This document shows positions 42,758 to 52,170 of a stretch of 64,000 nt of DNA, in pieces (positions within the stretch are counted from its first letter, which is position 1; each line of letters opens with the position of its first letter). Where the stretch lies: contig NZ_CM001398.1 in assembly GCF_000241055.1 (NCBI RefSeq), positions 1,652,624 through 1,716,623 of the forward strand. The letters run 5' to 3'. The notes beneath the pieces are model-generated. The model worked only from the letters and a program-made list of their open reading frames with translations, was not told where the DNA came from and made no database searches. The DNA comes from Oenococcus kitaharae DSM 17330. Its GTDB lineage: Bacteria > Bacillota > Bacilli > Lactobacillales > Lactobacillaceae. Position numbers and translations under genes: made by a program.

Positions 42758-43183
42758 GTGAAAAAAGACGCGTTTAAAAATCTATCAGAAATTGAAAATA
42801 ATCAAACGGCCTTCTCACTGGCTTTGCTCCGGGACGGCATCCTTAATGACATCCTAAGCGACGATGCCAACGATATTCTATATTACGCCGGCAAGGAAGT
42901 GGCTCGCCAATTCTATACCAAGACGCTGAACGGTATTCAAGAATTTTTTAACGCTGCCGGTTGGGGCACCATCGAGATTTCGTCTCAAAAAGAAGATAAA
43001 GAGACTTGGCTTCTCAGTGGTGAGGTTGTCAAAATCAGGCATTTAGCTACCGAAGATCCTGCTTTTTTTCTTGAAGCCGGTTTTTTGGCACAGGAAATCC
43101 AGCAGCAGACACACCGTTCGACAGAATGCTCATATCAAACAGACGATAAAACACGTGTGATTTTTACAGTTTATATTGATTGA
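42758..43183 (+). CDS. DUF2507 domain-containing protein (YslB family)
   Basis: 141 residues from a GTG at 42758. The block SLALLRDGILNDILSDDANDILYYAGKEVARQF and LLSGEVVKIRHLATEDPAFFLEAGFLAQEIQQQ are the DUF2507 pattern. Function unknown; yslB is commonly beside murI in Firmicutes. A TATACT lies seven bases before the GTG without a ribosome binding site. It is divergent from murI. Confidence 0.86.
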   Translation: MKKDAFKNLSEIENNQTAFSLALLRDGILNDILSDDANDILYYAGKEVARQFYTKTLNGIQEFFNAAGWGTIEISSQKEDKETWLLSGEVVKIRHLATEDPAFFLEAGFLAQEIQQQTHRSTECSYQTDDKTRVIFTVYID

Positions 43184-43195
43184 TTGACTCAATCG

Positions 43196-43999
43196 TTATC
43201 GACGGCTTTTGCCGCCCATTTCAATCGGATTCGATAAAAACTTAATTCTTTCGATAATGCGCGCCGCTTTGATTGGCTCAGAGACGCCGCGTGCAACAGC
43301 CAAATACTGTTCTTCAAGTGATTTCATATCAAAATTGGACGTGAAAAATGTTGGCCTCAAATCATTCATTCGGCTGTCAAGAATAGTTGCCAACACATTA
43401 TCTCTCACCCAAGTAGTTAAATCACCGGCACCGATATCGTCAATCACCAACACCTCGGCTTGTGAAATTCGTCGAATCAGCCGCTGTTTTTCCAGCATCT
43501 GCAAATCGTTTAGTCGTGTAATCAAAGCAGAGAAATTTACAAAAGCTGTTTTAATATTTTTCATGGCAAGTTCATTGAGCAGTGCAGACATTAAATAACT
43601 TTTCCCCACACCAAAATTGCCCCACAAGTAGATGCCCTTGTGGAATTTTTTTGTCTTACTGTATGTTTCTGCAAAATTTATGGCTGCAATCAAAGCCTGA
43701 TTACGCTGTTCATCAATTTCAAAATCCGAAAAAGAGACTTTGAACAAGCTGGCCGATTGGCCGATACGCAGACTGTTTTCCTGAGGGTTCGCAGTGGTCT
43801 TCTGATAAAAAATATCAATTCTGCCATCCAGCAAGACAAGCTCCGGCCGGTAATCAGGAAATAAAGGGTGCGCTAATTGATCCACAAAATCGGAAAGAAC
43901 ACTGCTGTTATTCTCCAATAACCCACGATCAGCCGATAAGTGATGTGCTGCAACAAACTGCGCAACTTGGGGATTTTTTAAAAGGTCTTCGAGAGTCAT
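43196..43999 (-). CDS. dnaI: primosomal protein DnaI, helicase loader
   Basis: Loads the replicative helicase DnaC. 267 residues: an N-terminal zinc-independent region (about 1-110), then an AAA+ domain with Walker A GNFGVGKSYL, Walker B VLVIDDIG, sensor and arginine-finger-like TFFTSNFDMKSLEEQYLAVARGVSEPIKAARIIERIKFLS. Shorter than B. subtilis DnaI (about 310), with a shorter N-terminus. It overlaps dnaB by four bases (ATGA). Confidence 0.93.
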   Translation of the reverse strand: MTLEDLLKNPQVAQFVAAHHLSADRGLLENNSSVLSDFVDQLAHPLFPDYRPELVLLDGRIDIFYQKTTANPQENSLRIGQSASLFKVSFSDFEIDEQRNQALIAAINFAETYSKTKKFHKGIYLWGNFGVGKSYLMSALLNELAMKNIKTAFVNFSALITRLNDLQMLEKQRLIRRISQAEVLVIDDIGAGDLTTWVRDNVLATILDSRMNDLRPTFFTSNFDMKSLEEQYLAVARGVSEPIKAARIIERIKFLSNPIEMGGKSRR

Positions 44000-45264
44000 T
44001 TATCCTTCTTTTCCTGCTGGTACTTGGCCAAAGCCTCCGAAGCCAACTGATTATCTGTTTTCTGGGTGTTGCCGTAGCTAATCTTTTTTTCCTTCTGCAG
44101 GGGCCCTTTTTTATGATAACTGCGTTTTTGCAGCTGTTTTTGTTGACGGCTTTTAATTGATAAAACGGCATCCTGAGCCGTTTTAACCTTGCTCTGCAGA
44201 AATGAATCCGCAATGGCTTGTGAGAGCGGACCAGGCAGATTACTGGATTCTAATCCAATCAGGACCTGATGAATGAGAATATTGATCACTTCTGGTGCAA
44301 GACCCAGATCCAAAAGCTGCTGCAGAATTTTTTGCTCTGAGCTTGTGATGATGCCGCCCTTATCAGCTTTAAGCTGTCCCAAAAAATCATAAGGCCGCAG
44401 TTCCTTGGCCGCTCGAATTAAAGCCTGCTCATCGGCAGACAGCTGGATTGTGTCTTCTGCTGGACGCGATGATGACGGCAAAACACCTATTGGCTGTATT
44501 TGGCCAGCCTGTCTGTACTGATTAAGCTGCTGGAAAAACAGACCGTGGTCGATTGTTTTATCATCAATTAGCAGCGATTTGGCTAATAATCCCAACAATT
44601 GTTCTTCGTTGAAGCCATAAATCAAATGCTGAGCCAGGATAAAATTATGTTCTTTGGTGACTTCCTGCTCGGAAACACCGTATTTCTTTAGGTTTTGTTC
44701 GATTAAAGAAAAATTGAAATCGGCCGCCTGCAGCGGTGCCTGGTCAACTTGTTTAGCCCGACTCAATCGATCCTGATCGGGAACATTTTGCAAATGCAGG
44801 CTGCCAAATGCTTCATAAAAATTAGCATTGCTCTTCAACCCGCGAGGAGATAAATTATCCTGTTTTGTTTTTTCCAATAATTGAGAAAAAGTTTCCTGTC
44901 CGACAAGACTATAAAAGAAACTGACCAGCAGATCATCACTGAAAAACGCCGCTTCCGATAGCGGCAATTTGACATCAAAAGTGAGCGAAGCCCCTTGAAG
45001 ATAGCTGTCAAGCAGTCCGCAAGCCTCCAATTTTTTTTTCGCATTATCGAAATCAGCCAGGGAAATATTCTGGCGATCCAGCAGATCGTTTAGTTGGCCC
45101 TTTTGCTGGTCATTAACGGCCAGCTGCAGGTACAAAGCCAGCGCATCACTGCCGATTAAGGGCAGATATAGCGTAGTTAAGCGCTGCAAAGATTGTTGGC
45201 TTAGCGATACAGGCCGGCTGTTAAAATCCCAATAAGCCTTTAATTGTGTCGTATTCTCGATCAT
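43996..45264 (-). CDS. dnaB: replication initiation and membrane attachment protein DnaB (DnaB/DnaD type)
   Basis: 422 residues. The N-terminal DDBH1-like region begins around RPVSLSQQSLQRLTTLYLPLIGSDALALYLQLA and the later KYQQEKKDK and helical repeats follow. The C-terminal QKQLQKRSYHKKGPLQKEKKISYGN is basic, as in DnaB of Gram-positive primosomes. It assists DnaI in loading helicase at the origin. It overlaps coaE (ATGA) and dnaI (ATGA), so the three genes are coupled. Confidence 0.9.
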   Translation of the reverse strand: MIENTTQLKAYWDFNSRPVSLSQQSLQRLTTLYLPLIGSDALALYLQLAVNDQQKGQLNDLLDRQNISLADFDNAKKKLEACGLLDSYLQGASLTFDVKLPLSEAAFFSDDLLVSFFYSLVGQETFSQLLEKTKQDNLSPRGLKSNANFYEAFGSLHLQNVPDQDRLSRAKQVDQAPLQAADFNFSLIEQNLKKYGVSEQEVTKEHNFILAQHLIYGFNEEQLLGLLAKSLLIDDKTIDHGLFFQQLNQYRQAGQIQPIGVLPSSSRPAEDTIQLSADEQALIRAAKELRPYDFLGQLKADKGGIITSSEQKILQQLLDLGLAPEVINILIHQVLIGLESSNLPGPLSQAIADSFLQSKVKTAQDAVLSIKSRQQKQLQKRSYHKKGPLQKEKKISYGNTQKTDNQLASEALAKYQQEKKDK

Positions 45265-45866
45265 GCTTGTAAACTATTTTCAGAAATAAATTGTAGCACG
45301 CATTTTTTCAAGGCATTCTTGTCGCCAGTGTTTTCGATCACAAAATCTGCTAAAGCGGCCTTTTCCGATAGAGGCATTTGAGAAGCAATACGATTCACAG
45401 CGTCCTGTTGGGAAAGATGGTCCCGCTGCATGATGCGGTCAATGCGCGTTTTTTTATCAGCGTTAACAACAATAACTGCGTCCAGATCCTTTTCCCAATG
45501 ACGTTCGTACAACAAAGGAATATCGACGATCAGTGTATGAACGCGTCCTTCGTTTTCCAAGAATTCCATGCGCATCTGTATCAGCTGCTTAATTGACGGC
45601 TGCAGAATGGCATTCAATTGCTTCAAAGCACGCGGATCAGAAAAGACTATTTGGCCTAATTTTTTTCTGTCCAGTGATGCGCCTTTCATGACAGAAATGC
45701 CAAATGCATTCTTAATTTCTTCCAGTTCAAAACGACCAGGCATCACAACCTCATGCGCAACTTGATCAGCATCAATAATCGTATAACCTAATTCAGCAAA
45801 AATTTTTGCGACAGTTGTTTTACCACTGCCGATGCCGCCGGTTAAACCTATTTTTTTAATTTTCAT
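45261..45866 (-). CDS. coaE: dephospho-CoA kinase
   Basis: Last step of coenzyme A synthesis. From the ATG at 45866 it has 201 residues. The P-loop is IGLTGGIGSGKTTVAKIF, followed by IDADQVAHEVVMPG, the catalytic VDIPLLYE and HWEKDLDAVIVVNADKKTRIDRIMQRDHLSQQDAVNRI. The mutM stop and coaE start overlap (ATGA). Confidence 0.95.
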   Translation of the reverse strand: MKIKKIGLTGGIGSGKTTVAKIFAELGYTIIDADQVAHEVVMPGRFELEEIKNAFGISVMKGASLDRKKLGQIVFSDPRALKQLNAILQPSIKQLIQMRMEFLENEGRVHTLIVDIPLLYERHWEKDLDAVIVVNADKKTRIDRIMQRDHLSQQDAVNRIASQMPLSEKAALADFVIENTGDKNALKKCVLQFISENSLQA

Positions 45867-46687
45867 TTCTGACAATGTGGACAATATGTCGTTCCTCTTT
45901 GTGCAACTTTTATTTTGACCAGTTCATACCCATCCCGCTCACATGGCTGGCCAACACGGCCATATGCGTGCAGCTTATCCTGCATATGTCCGGCATGCCC
46001 GGACGCATCAATAAAGGAGTGGACAGTGGAACCACCCTGATCAATGGCAAAAGCCAGCTCCTGAATGATATTCTCACGCAATAGCTCTGCTTCTTCCCGG
46101 TTGATTCGACAAGCCGGCCGCAATGGGTTGATTTTACTCATCCAAAGGACTTCATCAGCATAAATATTACCTAAACCAGCAAGGTTATTCTGATCCAAAA
46201 GCCAGCCTTTGATAGCCTTTTTTGATTTTTGCAAACGAGCAAATAAGTAATCCAAGGTCAAAGTGGCCTCGGTCGGTTCCGGTCCCATCGTAGCTAAAGA
46301 TCTGACCTCTTCGGTCTCTTGGCCAGTGACCACCAGCTGCATTTTACCGAATTTTCTCGTATCATCATAAAATATCTGTGAGCCGTTTGCCAGCTTGAAG
46401 ATCGCCTCGGTATGCTTTCTCGGTTGAGCACTGCCATCCTCAATCGCATAGCGCCCTTCCATACGCATATGAGAAACAATCGTCTGCCGATTATTTAACC
46501 GTAAAAGAAGAAACTTACCACGTCGATCTACTTCCCGAACGGTACTGCCAGTCACCTGCTGGATAAATTCTTCCGGATCGCCAAGCAATAATTTGCGATA
46601 CAGAACTTGTACAGCAACAATCTTTTCATTAGCAAAATATTTACTCAGGCCGCGACGAACTGTTTCCACTTCAGGCAGTTCAGGCAT
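45863..46687 (-). CDS. mutM: formamidopyrimidine-DNA glycosylase
   Basis: Excises 8-oxoguanine and Fapy lesions. From the ATG at 46687 (TTTGGAGGAAACA upstream) 274 residues. The N-terminus PELPEVETVRRGL carries the catalytic Pro2 and Glu3. LDQNNLAGLGNIYADEVLW is the helix-two-turn-helix region and GYELVKIKVAQRGTTYCPHCQK the zinc finger (CERDGYEL also contributes the first Cys). It overlaps the NUDIX gene by eight bases. Confidence 0.96.
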   Translation of the reverse strand: MPELPEVETVRRGLSKYFANEKIVAVQVLYRKLLLGDPEEFIQQVTGSTVREVDRRGKFLLLRLNNRQTIVSHMRMEGRYAIEDGSAQPRKHTEAIFKLANGSQIFYDDTRKFGKMQLVVTGQETEEVRSLATMGPEPTEATLTLDYLFARLQKSKKAIKGWLLDQNNLAGLGNIYADEVLWMSKINPLRPACRINREEAELLRENIIQELAFAIDQGGSTVHSFIDASGHAGHMQDKLHAYGRVGQPCERDGYELVKIKVAQRGTTYCPHCQK

Positions 46688-47213
46688 TGTTTCCTCCAAA
46701 TATTATCGACTCGGCTTTCTTGATATAGGGCAGATTGTCAGCAGCGATAAACTGTGTCAGCTCAGTAATTGGGACGAATCGAATCTGTTCGATTTCAGAT
46801 TTTTGAATTTGAAAAGCCGATAGAGGCAGGTCAACTTTAATGGCATACCAGTCATCAAAAACCGGCCAATGACGAAAACTTTCCACAAAATTTTCTGTTT
46901 TAAATGCATAGTTCAAATTAATTTCTTCTTTAACCTCGCGCCGGATCGCAGTCAATGACGTTTCACCAGCCAAAGCTGAGCCGCCAGTTTCCAAATCCCA
47001 TTCTCCGGGACGCCCGATTTTATTAAACGAGCGCTGCTGCAAAAGGACTTCGTGTTCAAAATTAAAAATTGTAGCGTTGACGACTAAATGCCATTCACCT
47101 GCAGAAAACGCTTGGCCACGCCTTTTTTGGCCAATGATTTCTCGACGTTTGTTTAACAGGTCCCAGTGTTCGCCTAATTTGTCGGCACGCTGATCCAATT
47201 CATTTTTCGTCAT
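46680..47213 (-). CDS. NUDIX hydrolase, IDI-like
   Basis: From the ATG at 47213 (GGAGCGAATTGGT upstream) 177 residues. The Nudix box is GGSALAGETSLTAIRREVKEEINL, which matches Gx5Ex7REUxEE with N in place of the final G. Preceding WHLVVNATIFNFEHEVLLQQRSFNK resembles the isopentenyl-diphosphate isomerase-like group. The start lies inside the 3' end of polA. Its role may be nucleotide-pool sanitation, in keeping with mutM, but the substrate is unknown. Confidence 0.87.
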   Translation of the reverse strand: MTKNELDQRADKLGEHWDLLNKRREIIGQKRRGQAFSAGEWHLVVNATIFNFEHEVLLQQRSFNKIGRPGEWDLETGGSALAGETSLTAIRREVKEEINLNYAFKTENFVESFRHWPVFDDWYAIKVDLPLSAFQIQKSEIEQIRFVPITELTQFIAADNLPYIKKAESIIFGGNNA

Positions 47214-49890
47214 ACCAATTCGCTCCATAATGTGCCTCAACCCGTAAAGGAACATTCAGTTTGACGGCTGAGTCCATCACAGCAGGTACAAGTTTCTCTA
47301 ATATTTCAATCTCGCTGTCAGGTGCCTCAAAAATCAATTCATCGTGAACCTGCAGCAGCATGCGAGCCTGCAGATTTTTCGATGTTAATGCCTCCTGCAT
47401 CTTGATCATGGCAATTTTAATAATGTCAGCCGCCGAACCCTGAATCGGCGTATTTGTAGCGGTTCTCTCGGCAAATGAACGCAGATTGAAATTTTTACTG
47501 TGAATATCCGGCAGGTAACGACGACGATGTGCGATTGTTTCAACAAAGCCTTGCTTATGCGCCAGTGCGATGATGGCATCAATCCAGACTTTCACGCTTG
47601 GAAATTCGCGAAAATAGGTTTCAATAATTTCTTTTCCGGCCTGTCGCGAGATACCCAAACGCTGGGCCAGGCCGAAATCCGAAATACCATAAACAATTCC
47701 AAAGTTAACGGCTTTGGCCATCCGCCGCTGATCAAAACTAATTTCAGCCTTCGGATCAAGGCCGAAAATCGATCTAGCAGTTGCTGCGTGAATATCCTCA
47801 CCAGTCTCAAAAGCTTTTTTTAAATTAGCATCCCCTGTCACATGCGCTAAGACACGCAATTCAATCTGGGAATAATCAGCACCAAAAATTTTCCAACCAG
47901 GCTGGCTTGGCACAAAAGCCTTGCGAATCCGTTTGCCCTCTTCATCACGATCAGGAATATTCTGCATATTCGGATCGACCGAAGAAAGACGTCCTGTCTG
48001 AGTCAGCGTTTGCAGATACCGTGTGTGAATTTTGCTGTCCTTTGGATTAACAACTTCCAAGAGTCCTTTGACATATGTCGAATTCAATTTGGCTAATTGC
48101 CGGTACTGCAAGATCAGCTGGACAAAAGGATAGTGCTCAGCCAATTCATCCAAAACGCCTGCAGCCGTCGAATAACCCGTCTTCGTTTTCTTGATCGGCG
48201 GGACACCCATTTTCACAAATAGCAGATCAGCCAGTTGTTTAGGAGAATTAATATTAAACTCCTCACCGGCTTCCTCATAAATCTGTTTTTCCAGCTCAGC
48301 AATACGCTGTTTGAATTCTCGGCCCAGTGCTGCCAGCTCTGATTGGTCGAGCTTGATACCAGTAAATTCCATTTTCGCAAGTACATCTGAAAGCGGCAGT
48401 TCGATTTGCCGGTAGAGGTCTACTTGCTGATTTTCAGCTAATTTTTTCATCGCTGGTTCATGCAATTTGCTAATTGTCGCTGCCTTCTCGGCCAGATGAT
48501 TGAATAACGTCTCATCATCATCTGGGATCTGGAATTTAGCGCCGGTACCGTATACATCATCATCAGATTCGAGAAAGAAATTAAAACGGCTGGACAGAGT
48601 GGACAACTGATTATCATTATCAGTCGTATCCAACAGATAAGCGACCAGTAGAAAGTCAAAATCGATATTGTGAACAGTCAAATCAAGCCGTTTTAATAAT
48701 ATCGTCAATTCTTTTGCATTAAAAACATATTTCGGCAGTTCGCTTTTGAACAAATCTTGAACTACCGGCTCCTGCAGCAGTGCCAGATTTCGAGAAGCGA
48801 AATAGCCTTCCCGCTGATTGCCGATCACAAAGGCAACAATATTTGCTACATGATAGTTATCCGAATCAGTTTCAAAATAAATCGTCAAATAGTCCTTGAT
48901 TGAAGCCAAATGATCAAGATTAGCTGCAGTGAGTTCAACCATTTTATCGGCCTGGTCATTCTGCGGCTGTTTTTCTTCAATCATTCCAGCCTTTTGCATG
49001 GCATGAATTTTTGCTAACTGTACCTTGAAATCTAGTTCCTCATAAAAAGGGACCAATTCTTTGTAATTAATTTCCTTGTTCGTCAAATCGGTTAAATCGA
49101 ATTCAACCGGCACGTCTGTCTTAATTGTCGCTAGTTCGTGCGCTCGGTAGGCAACTGCTTTATCGTTCAGAAGATTTTCCTTTAGTTTGGAAGCCTTCAT
49201 GCCGTCAATGTTGGCATAAATACCGTCAAGACTGCCATATTCATTAATCAGCTTAATGGCAGTTTTTTCGCCCACTTTCGTAACACCAGGATAATGATCG
49301 GAAGTATCGCCTGTCAGAGCCTTCATTTCAATCACCTGCGCCGGTGTGATGCCGCCCCATTTTTCAGCTAAAAACTTCGGCGTGTAGACATCTAAATCCG
49401 TGACGCCTTTTTTAGTGACATTAACTGCAACATTATCCGTTGTTAATTGTGTCAAATCCCGATCACCGGTAATAATTGTCGTTTTCAGGCCTGCTTTTTC
49501 AGCTAATTTGGCATATGTCCCGATAATGTCATCAGCCTCGTAACCCGGCAATTCATAAGAATGAATACCATGCAAATCGACCATTTTTCTAAGATAAGGA
49601 AACTGCTCGGATAATTCCGGCGGTGTTGTCTGACGGTCGCCTTTATAATCCTGAAAAATTTTCCCGCGAAAAGTCGTGGATCCTTTGCCAGCATCCCAAG
49701 CGACCAGCGCGTAATCAGGTTCCATTTTTTCGACAATTTGATCAAAAAAATTGTTGAAAGCTACCAGCGCATTCGTATGGAGCCCGCTATGAGCAACCAT
49801 ACGGTCTATTTGATTGTACATTGCATAGAAGGCCCGAAAGGCTAATGAGTTACCATCGATTAATAAAAGTGTTTTTGCCATTAATTTCAT
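47200..49890 (-). CDS. polA: DNA polymerase I
   Basis: 896 residues. 5'-3' exonuclease domain (LLLIDGNSLAFRAFYAMYNQ, GYEADDIIGTYAKLAEKAG, TGDRDLTQL, MKALTGDTSDHYPGV), a middle domain where the 3'-5' exonuclease motif is degenerate (LTIYFETDSDNYHV instead of DxE), and a polymerase domain with SSVDPNMQNIPDRDEEGKRIRKAFV, FGADYSQIELRVLAH (motif A) and LLQVHDELIFE (motif C). Proofreading is therefore probably lost, as in B. subtilis. The ATG at 49881 (MAKTLLLIDG) is an alternative start; neither has a clear ribosome binding site. Confidence 0.95.
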   Translation of the reverse strand: MKLMAKTLLLIDGNSLAFRAFYAMYNQIDRMVAHSGLHTNALVAFNNFFDQIVEKMEPDYALVAWDAGKGSTTFRGKIFQDYKGDRQTTPPELSEQFPYLRKMVDLHGIHSYELPGYEADDIIGTYAKLAEKAGLKTTIITGDRDLTQLTTDNVAVNVTKKGVTDLDVYTPKFLAEKWGGITPAQVIEMKALTGDTSDHYPGVTKVGEKTAIKLINEYGSLDGIYANIDGMKASKLKENLLNDKAVAYRAHELATIKTDVPVEFDLTDLTNKEINYKELVPFYEELDFKVQLAKIHAMQKAGMIEEKQPQNDQADKMVELTAANLDHLASIKDYLTIYFETDSDNYHVANIVAFVIGNQREGYFASRNLALLQEPVVQDLFKSELPKYVFNAKELTILLKRLDLTVHNIDFDFLLVAYLLDTTDNDNQLSTLSSRFNFFLESDDDVYGTGAKFQIPDDDETLFNHLAEKAATISKLHEPAMKKLAENQQVDLYRQIELPLSDVLAKMEFTGIKLDQSELAALGREFKQRIAELEKQIYEEAGEEFNINSPKQLADLLFVKMGVPPIKKTKTGYSTAAGVLDELAEHYPFVQLILQYRQLAKLNSTYVKGLLEVVNPKDSKIHTRYLQTLTQTGRLSSVDPNMQNIPDRDEEGKRIRKAFVPSQPGWKIFGADYSQIELRVLAHVTGDANLKKAFETGEDIHAATARSIFGLDPKAEISFDQRRMAKAVNFGIVYGISDFGLAQRLGISRQAGKEIIETYFREFPSVKVWIDAIIALAHKQGFVETIAHRRRYLPDIHSKNFNLRSFAERTATNTPIQGSAADIIKIAMIKMQEALTSKNLQARMLLQVHDELIFEAPDSEIEILEKLVPAVMDSAVKLNVPLRVEAHYGANWYDEK

Positions 49891-49928
49891 TTTAACAGTC
49901 GTATTCCCGCTCCGAATAAATGCCCTAA

Positions 49929-49969
49929 TAAAAAACTCTGAATCAGCAGCAAGTCGCGTTTTCAGAGTT
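49929..49969 (-). terminator. intrinsic terminator after ddl
   Basis: Minus strand AACTCTGAA, loop of about 18 bases, TTCAGAGTT, then TTTTT. Confidence 0.82.
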
Positions 49970-49976
49970 AAATATG

Positions 49977-51110
49977 TTACTTCTTAATATCAAATTCGCC
50001 GAGTTTCTCAGAACCTAGTTCTGTAAACGAATAACTAATTTGTTTTTGACGGTCAAACTCCTCAAATGCCAGCTGAATCAGTTTTTCAGCTTGAGCTTTG
50101 CGGTCCATACCAGCTGATTCAAACAAAATCGGGAAAAGACTCATGTTCGTGTTACCGGGCAGAGTATTGGGCTCGCCAAGGAAGATTTCCCCATCCTCGC
50201 TCATCAAAAAATCAATCCGGGCAAAACCTTTGATACCTAAAATCCGATAGGCTTTAATGGCCATATCTGTTAATTCTCGGCTCTTTTCATCCCCAATCTG
50301 AGCTGGGATCTGATACTTCATCTTTGAGTTATCGATAAACTTATTATCATAATCAAACCAGCCATTACCATCATTCTGTCCAGGTGCCCAATGTGCACCA
50401 ATGGGACTAGCCACCACTTTATCATTGCCAATTAAACCAATTTCCAACTCAGTTGGATTCTTAACCGCTGCCTCAACAATTACCTTTTCATCATATTGGA
50501 ATGAATCTGCTAAAGCACGCTGATACTCCGCAGCACTGGTCACACGCGAGATACCCACAGAAGAACCTTGGTTAGCAGCTTTGACAAAAACAGTTTTGCC
50601 TAATTTTGCAGCCAATTCTTCCCAGCTTGGATGATCACTGTCTGACTTAAATAGGACAACATAAGCCGTGTTTCGGACGTGATTAACCGTCATCAGTTCT
50701 TTTGTAATAACCTTGTCAAAGCTGATTGCATGTGCCTTTAAATTTGCACCCACATATGGTATTTTCAGCAATCGAAAAAGTCCAGCCAAAGTTCCATCTT
50801 CACCTAAATTGCCGTGTACCGAGGGAAATAACACATCCAGTTTTAAATCTTTAATCGCATTGATTGAGGATAAAATACCCGAATCCTTCTGTGGCTTTGC
50901 TTTAAGCAGCTGGTCCTCATCTTCACCAAACAATACTTTTTTGGAAGTTTCGGTATCAACCATGTCGCCATTTTTAGAAATCAGGACAGGAAACACCTGA
51001 TATTTTTCAGGATCCAGCGCATCGTAATAATTTTTTGCCGATCTCTTGCTGACATCGTGTTCAGAAGAATTTCCGCCAAAAAAAAGACCAACTCGTACCT
51101 TTTCAGTCAT
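49977..51110 (-). CDS. ddl: D-alanine-D-alanine/D-lactate ligase family protein (probable D-Ala-D-Lac ligase)
   Basis: 377 residues. ATP-grasp motifs: N-terminal VGLFFGGNSSEHDVSKRSAKN, VHGNLGEDGTLAGLF, VKAANQGSSVGISRV, FARIDFLMSEDGEIFLGEPNTLPGNTNMS. In the omega-loop the sequence is WFDYDNKFID, with Phe258. The equivalent Tyr (Tyr216 in E. coli DdlB) marks D-Ala-D-Ala ligases; in Leuconostoc Ddl2 it is Phe261 and confers D-Ala-D-Lac synthesis. So a vancomycin-resistant precursor is expected. The gene is monocistronic with its own terminator. Confidence 0.93.
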   Translation of the reverse strand: MTEKVRVGLFFGGNSSEHDVSKRSAKNYYDALDPEKYQVFPVLISKNGDMVDTETSKKVLFGEDEDQLLKAKPQKDSGILSSINAIKDLKLDVLFPSVHGNLGEDGTLAGLFRLLKIPYVGANLKAHAISFDKVITKELMTVNHVRNTAYVVLFKSDSDHPSWEELAAKLGKTVFVKAANQGSSVGISRVTSAAEYQRALADSFQYDEKVIVEAAVKNPTELEIGLIGNDKVVASPIGAHWAPGQNDGNGWFDYDNKFIDNSKMKYQIPAQIGDEKSRELTDMAIKAYRILGIKGFARIDFLMSEDGEIFLGEPNTLPGNTNMSLFPILFESAGMDRKAQAEKLIQLAFEEFDRQKQISYSFTELGSEKLGEFDIKK

Positions 51111-51192
51111 AACTGCTCCTAATGATTATTTAAAAATTAAAAAAACGAATTCCTAGAAACTTAAGAATCTCACATCTTTATTCACTTGTCAA

Positions 51193-52170
51193 TTAGTTTA
51201 AATAATCGCGGGTACTTTCAATATAATCAACAATTGAACCCGGAAAAGCGTCTTTTTGCAGCAAAAGCTGCTGCAGCAAACGGTTACGATTATAAATTTT
51301 ATTCCATCCGGCTTCGGTCGTGACAGCCATTTGAGCAGTCAACCCTTGATGCCAAAATTTTAAGACTCGCAGAAAATAATCTTCGTAAATTTCGTTAAGA
51401 TTTGTGATCTCCGCCAAATAAGCCGCAATACGGGCATCTTCACCAGCAACGAATGGCACCGGCGCATTATGGTAGCCCACCAGCAGCGTTGCCAGGAGCA
51501 AAATCTTATCCGCTCGGCGAACTTTAGGACTGCTGCAAAGGTTGCTGCAAACATTCCCCAAATGAGTGAAGGCATGCGCCCAACCTTTTTCACCGACAAA
51601 ACCGCGACCATCTTGTTCTAGCAAAGCATAGGCAGCAACTTGATTAATGATCCGGTCGCGCAGTTGCGTATCGATGAAATTCTGCTGGACATCTGCACTT
51701 AATAGCTGGCCCAAGACGAGCAGCGAAAAAGACCTTTGAAAGACACCGTCATTTAATGGCTCTAAAATATGCCCAAACAAGCGCTCATCAGCTACCAGAT
51801 AATTCGCAATCCAGCGCATCTGTTCTGGACTCAAGGCTTTATTAGAAATAAGATCAGAAAGAAAATAAAAGGCACCACGATCACGGTAAGCTGGATTGGT
51901 CGAAGCCAGCTGTCTTAAGATTTCAAATAATTGATCATCAGTCAGCAAGACTTTTTTGACTTGGATAAACTTCTCTGACGTTTTTTGCATTAAAGCCAAA
52001 GCAGAGTCGCCGCCATCGACAGGTTTAACAATTGTCTTCGATCTTTTTGACAGGCTGCCAACCAAATTTTCTAGTTGCCCATTTAAGGACTGATAAATCT
52101 GGCCATTCGCCAATTTTTTTCGAGCTTGGATAACCGTATCTTTAATTAATGCAATCTGGTCATCAATCAT
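51193..52170 (-). CDS. DUF2785 domain-containing protein
   Basis: 325 residues, soluble, mostly helical. GRGFVGEKGWAHAFTHLGNVC (about residues 192-212) is the diagnostic block, with conserved Trp, His and His. Function unknown. It overlaps rodA by four bases (ATGA) and is the last gene of the cell-shape group. Confidence 0.83.
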   Translation of the reverse strand: MIDDQIALIKDTVIQARKKLANGQIYQSLNGQLENLVGSLSKRSKTIVKPVDGGDSALALMQKTSEKFIQVKKVLLTDDQLFEILRQLASTNPAYRDRGAFYFLSDLISNKALSPEQMRWIANYLVADERLFGHILEPLNDGVFQRSFSLLVLGQLLSADVQQNFIDTQLRDRIINQVAAYALLEQDGRGFVGEKGWAHAFTHLGNVCSNLCSSPKVRRADKILLLATLLVGYHNAPVPFVAGEDARIAAYLAEITNLNEIYEDYFLRVLKFWHQGLTAQMAVTTEAGWNKIYNRNRLLQQLLLQKDAFPGSIVDYIESTRDYLN

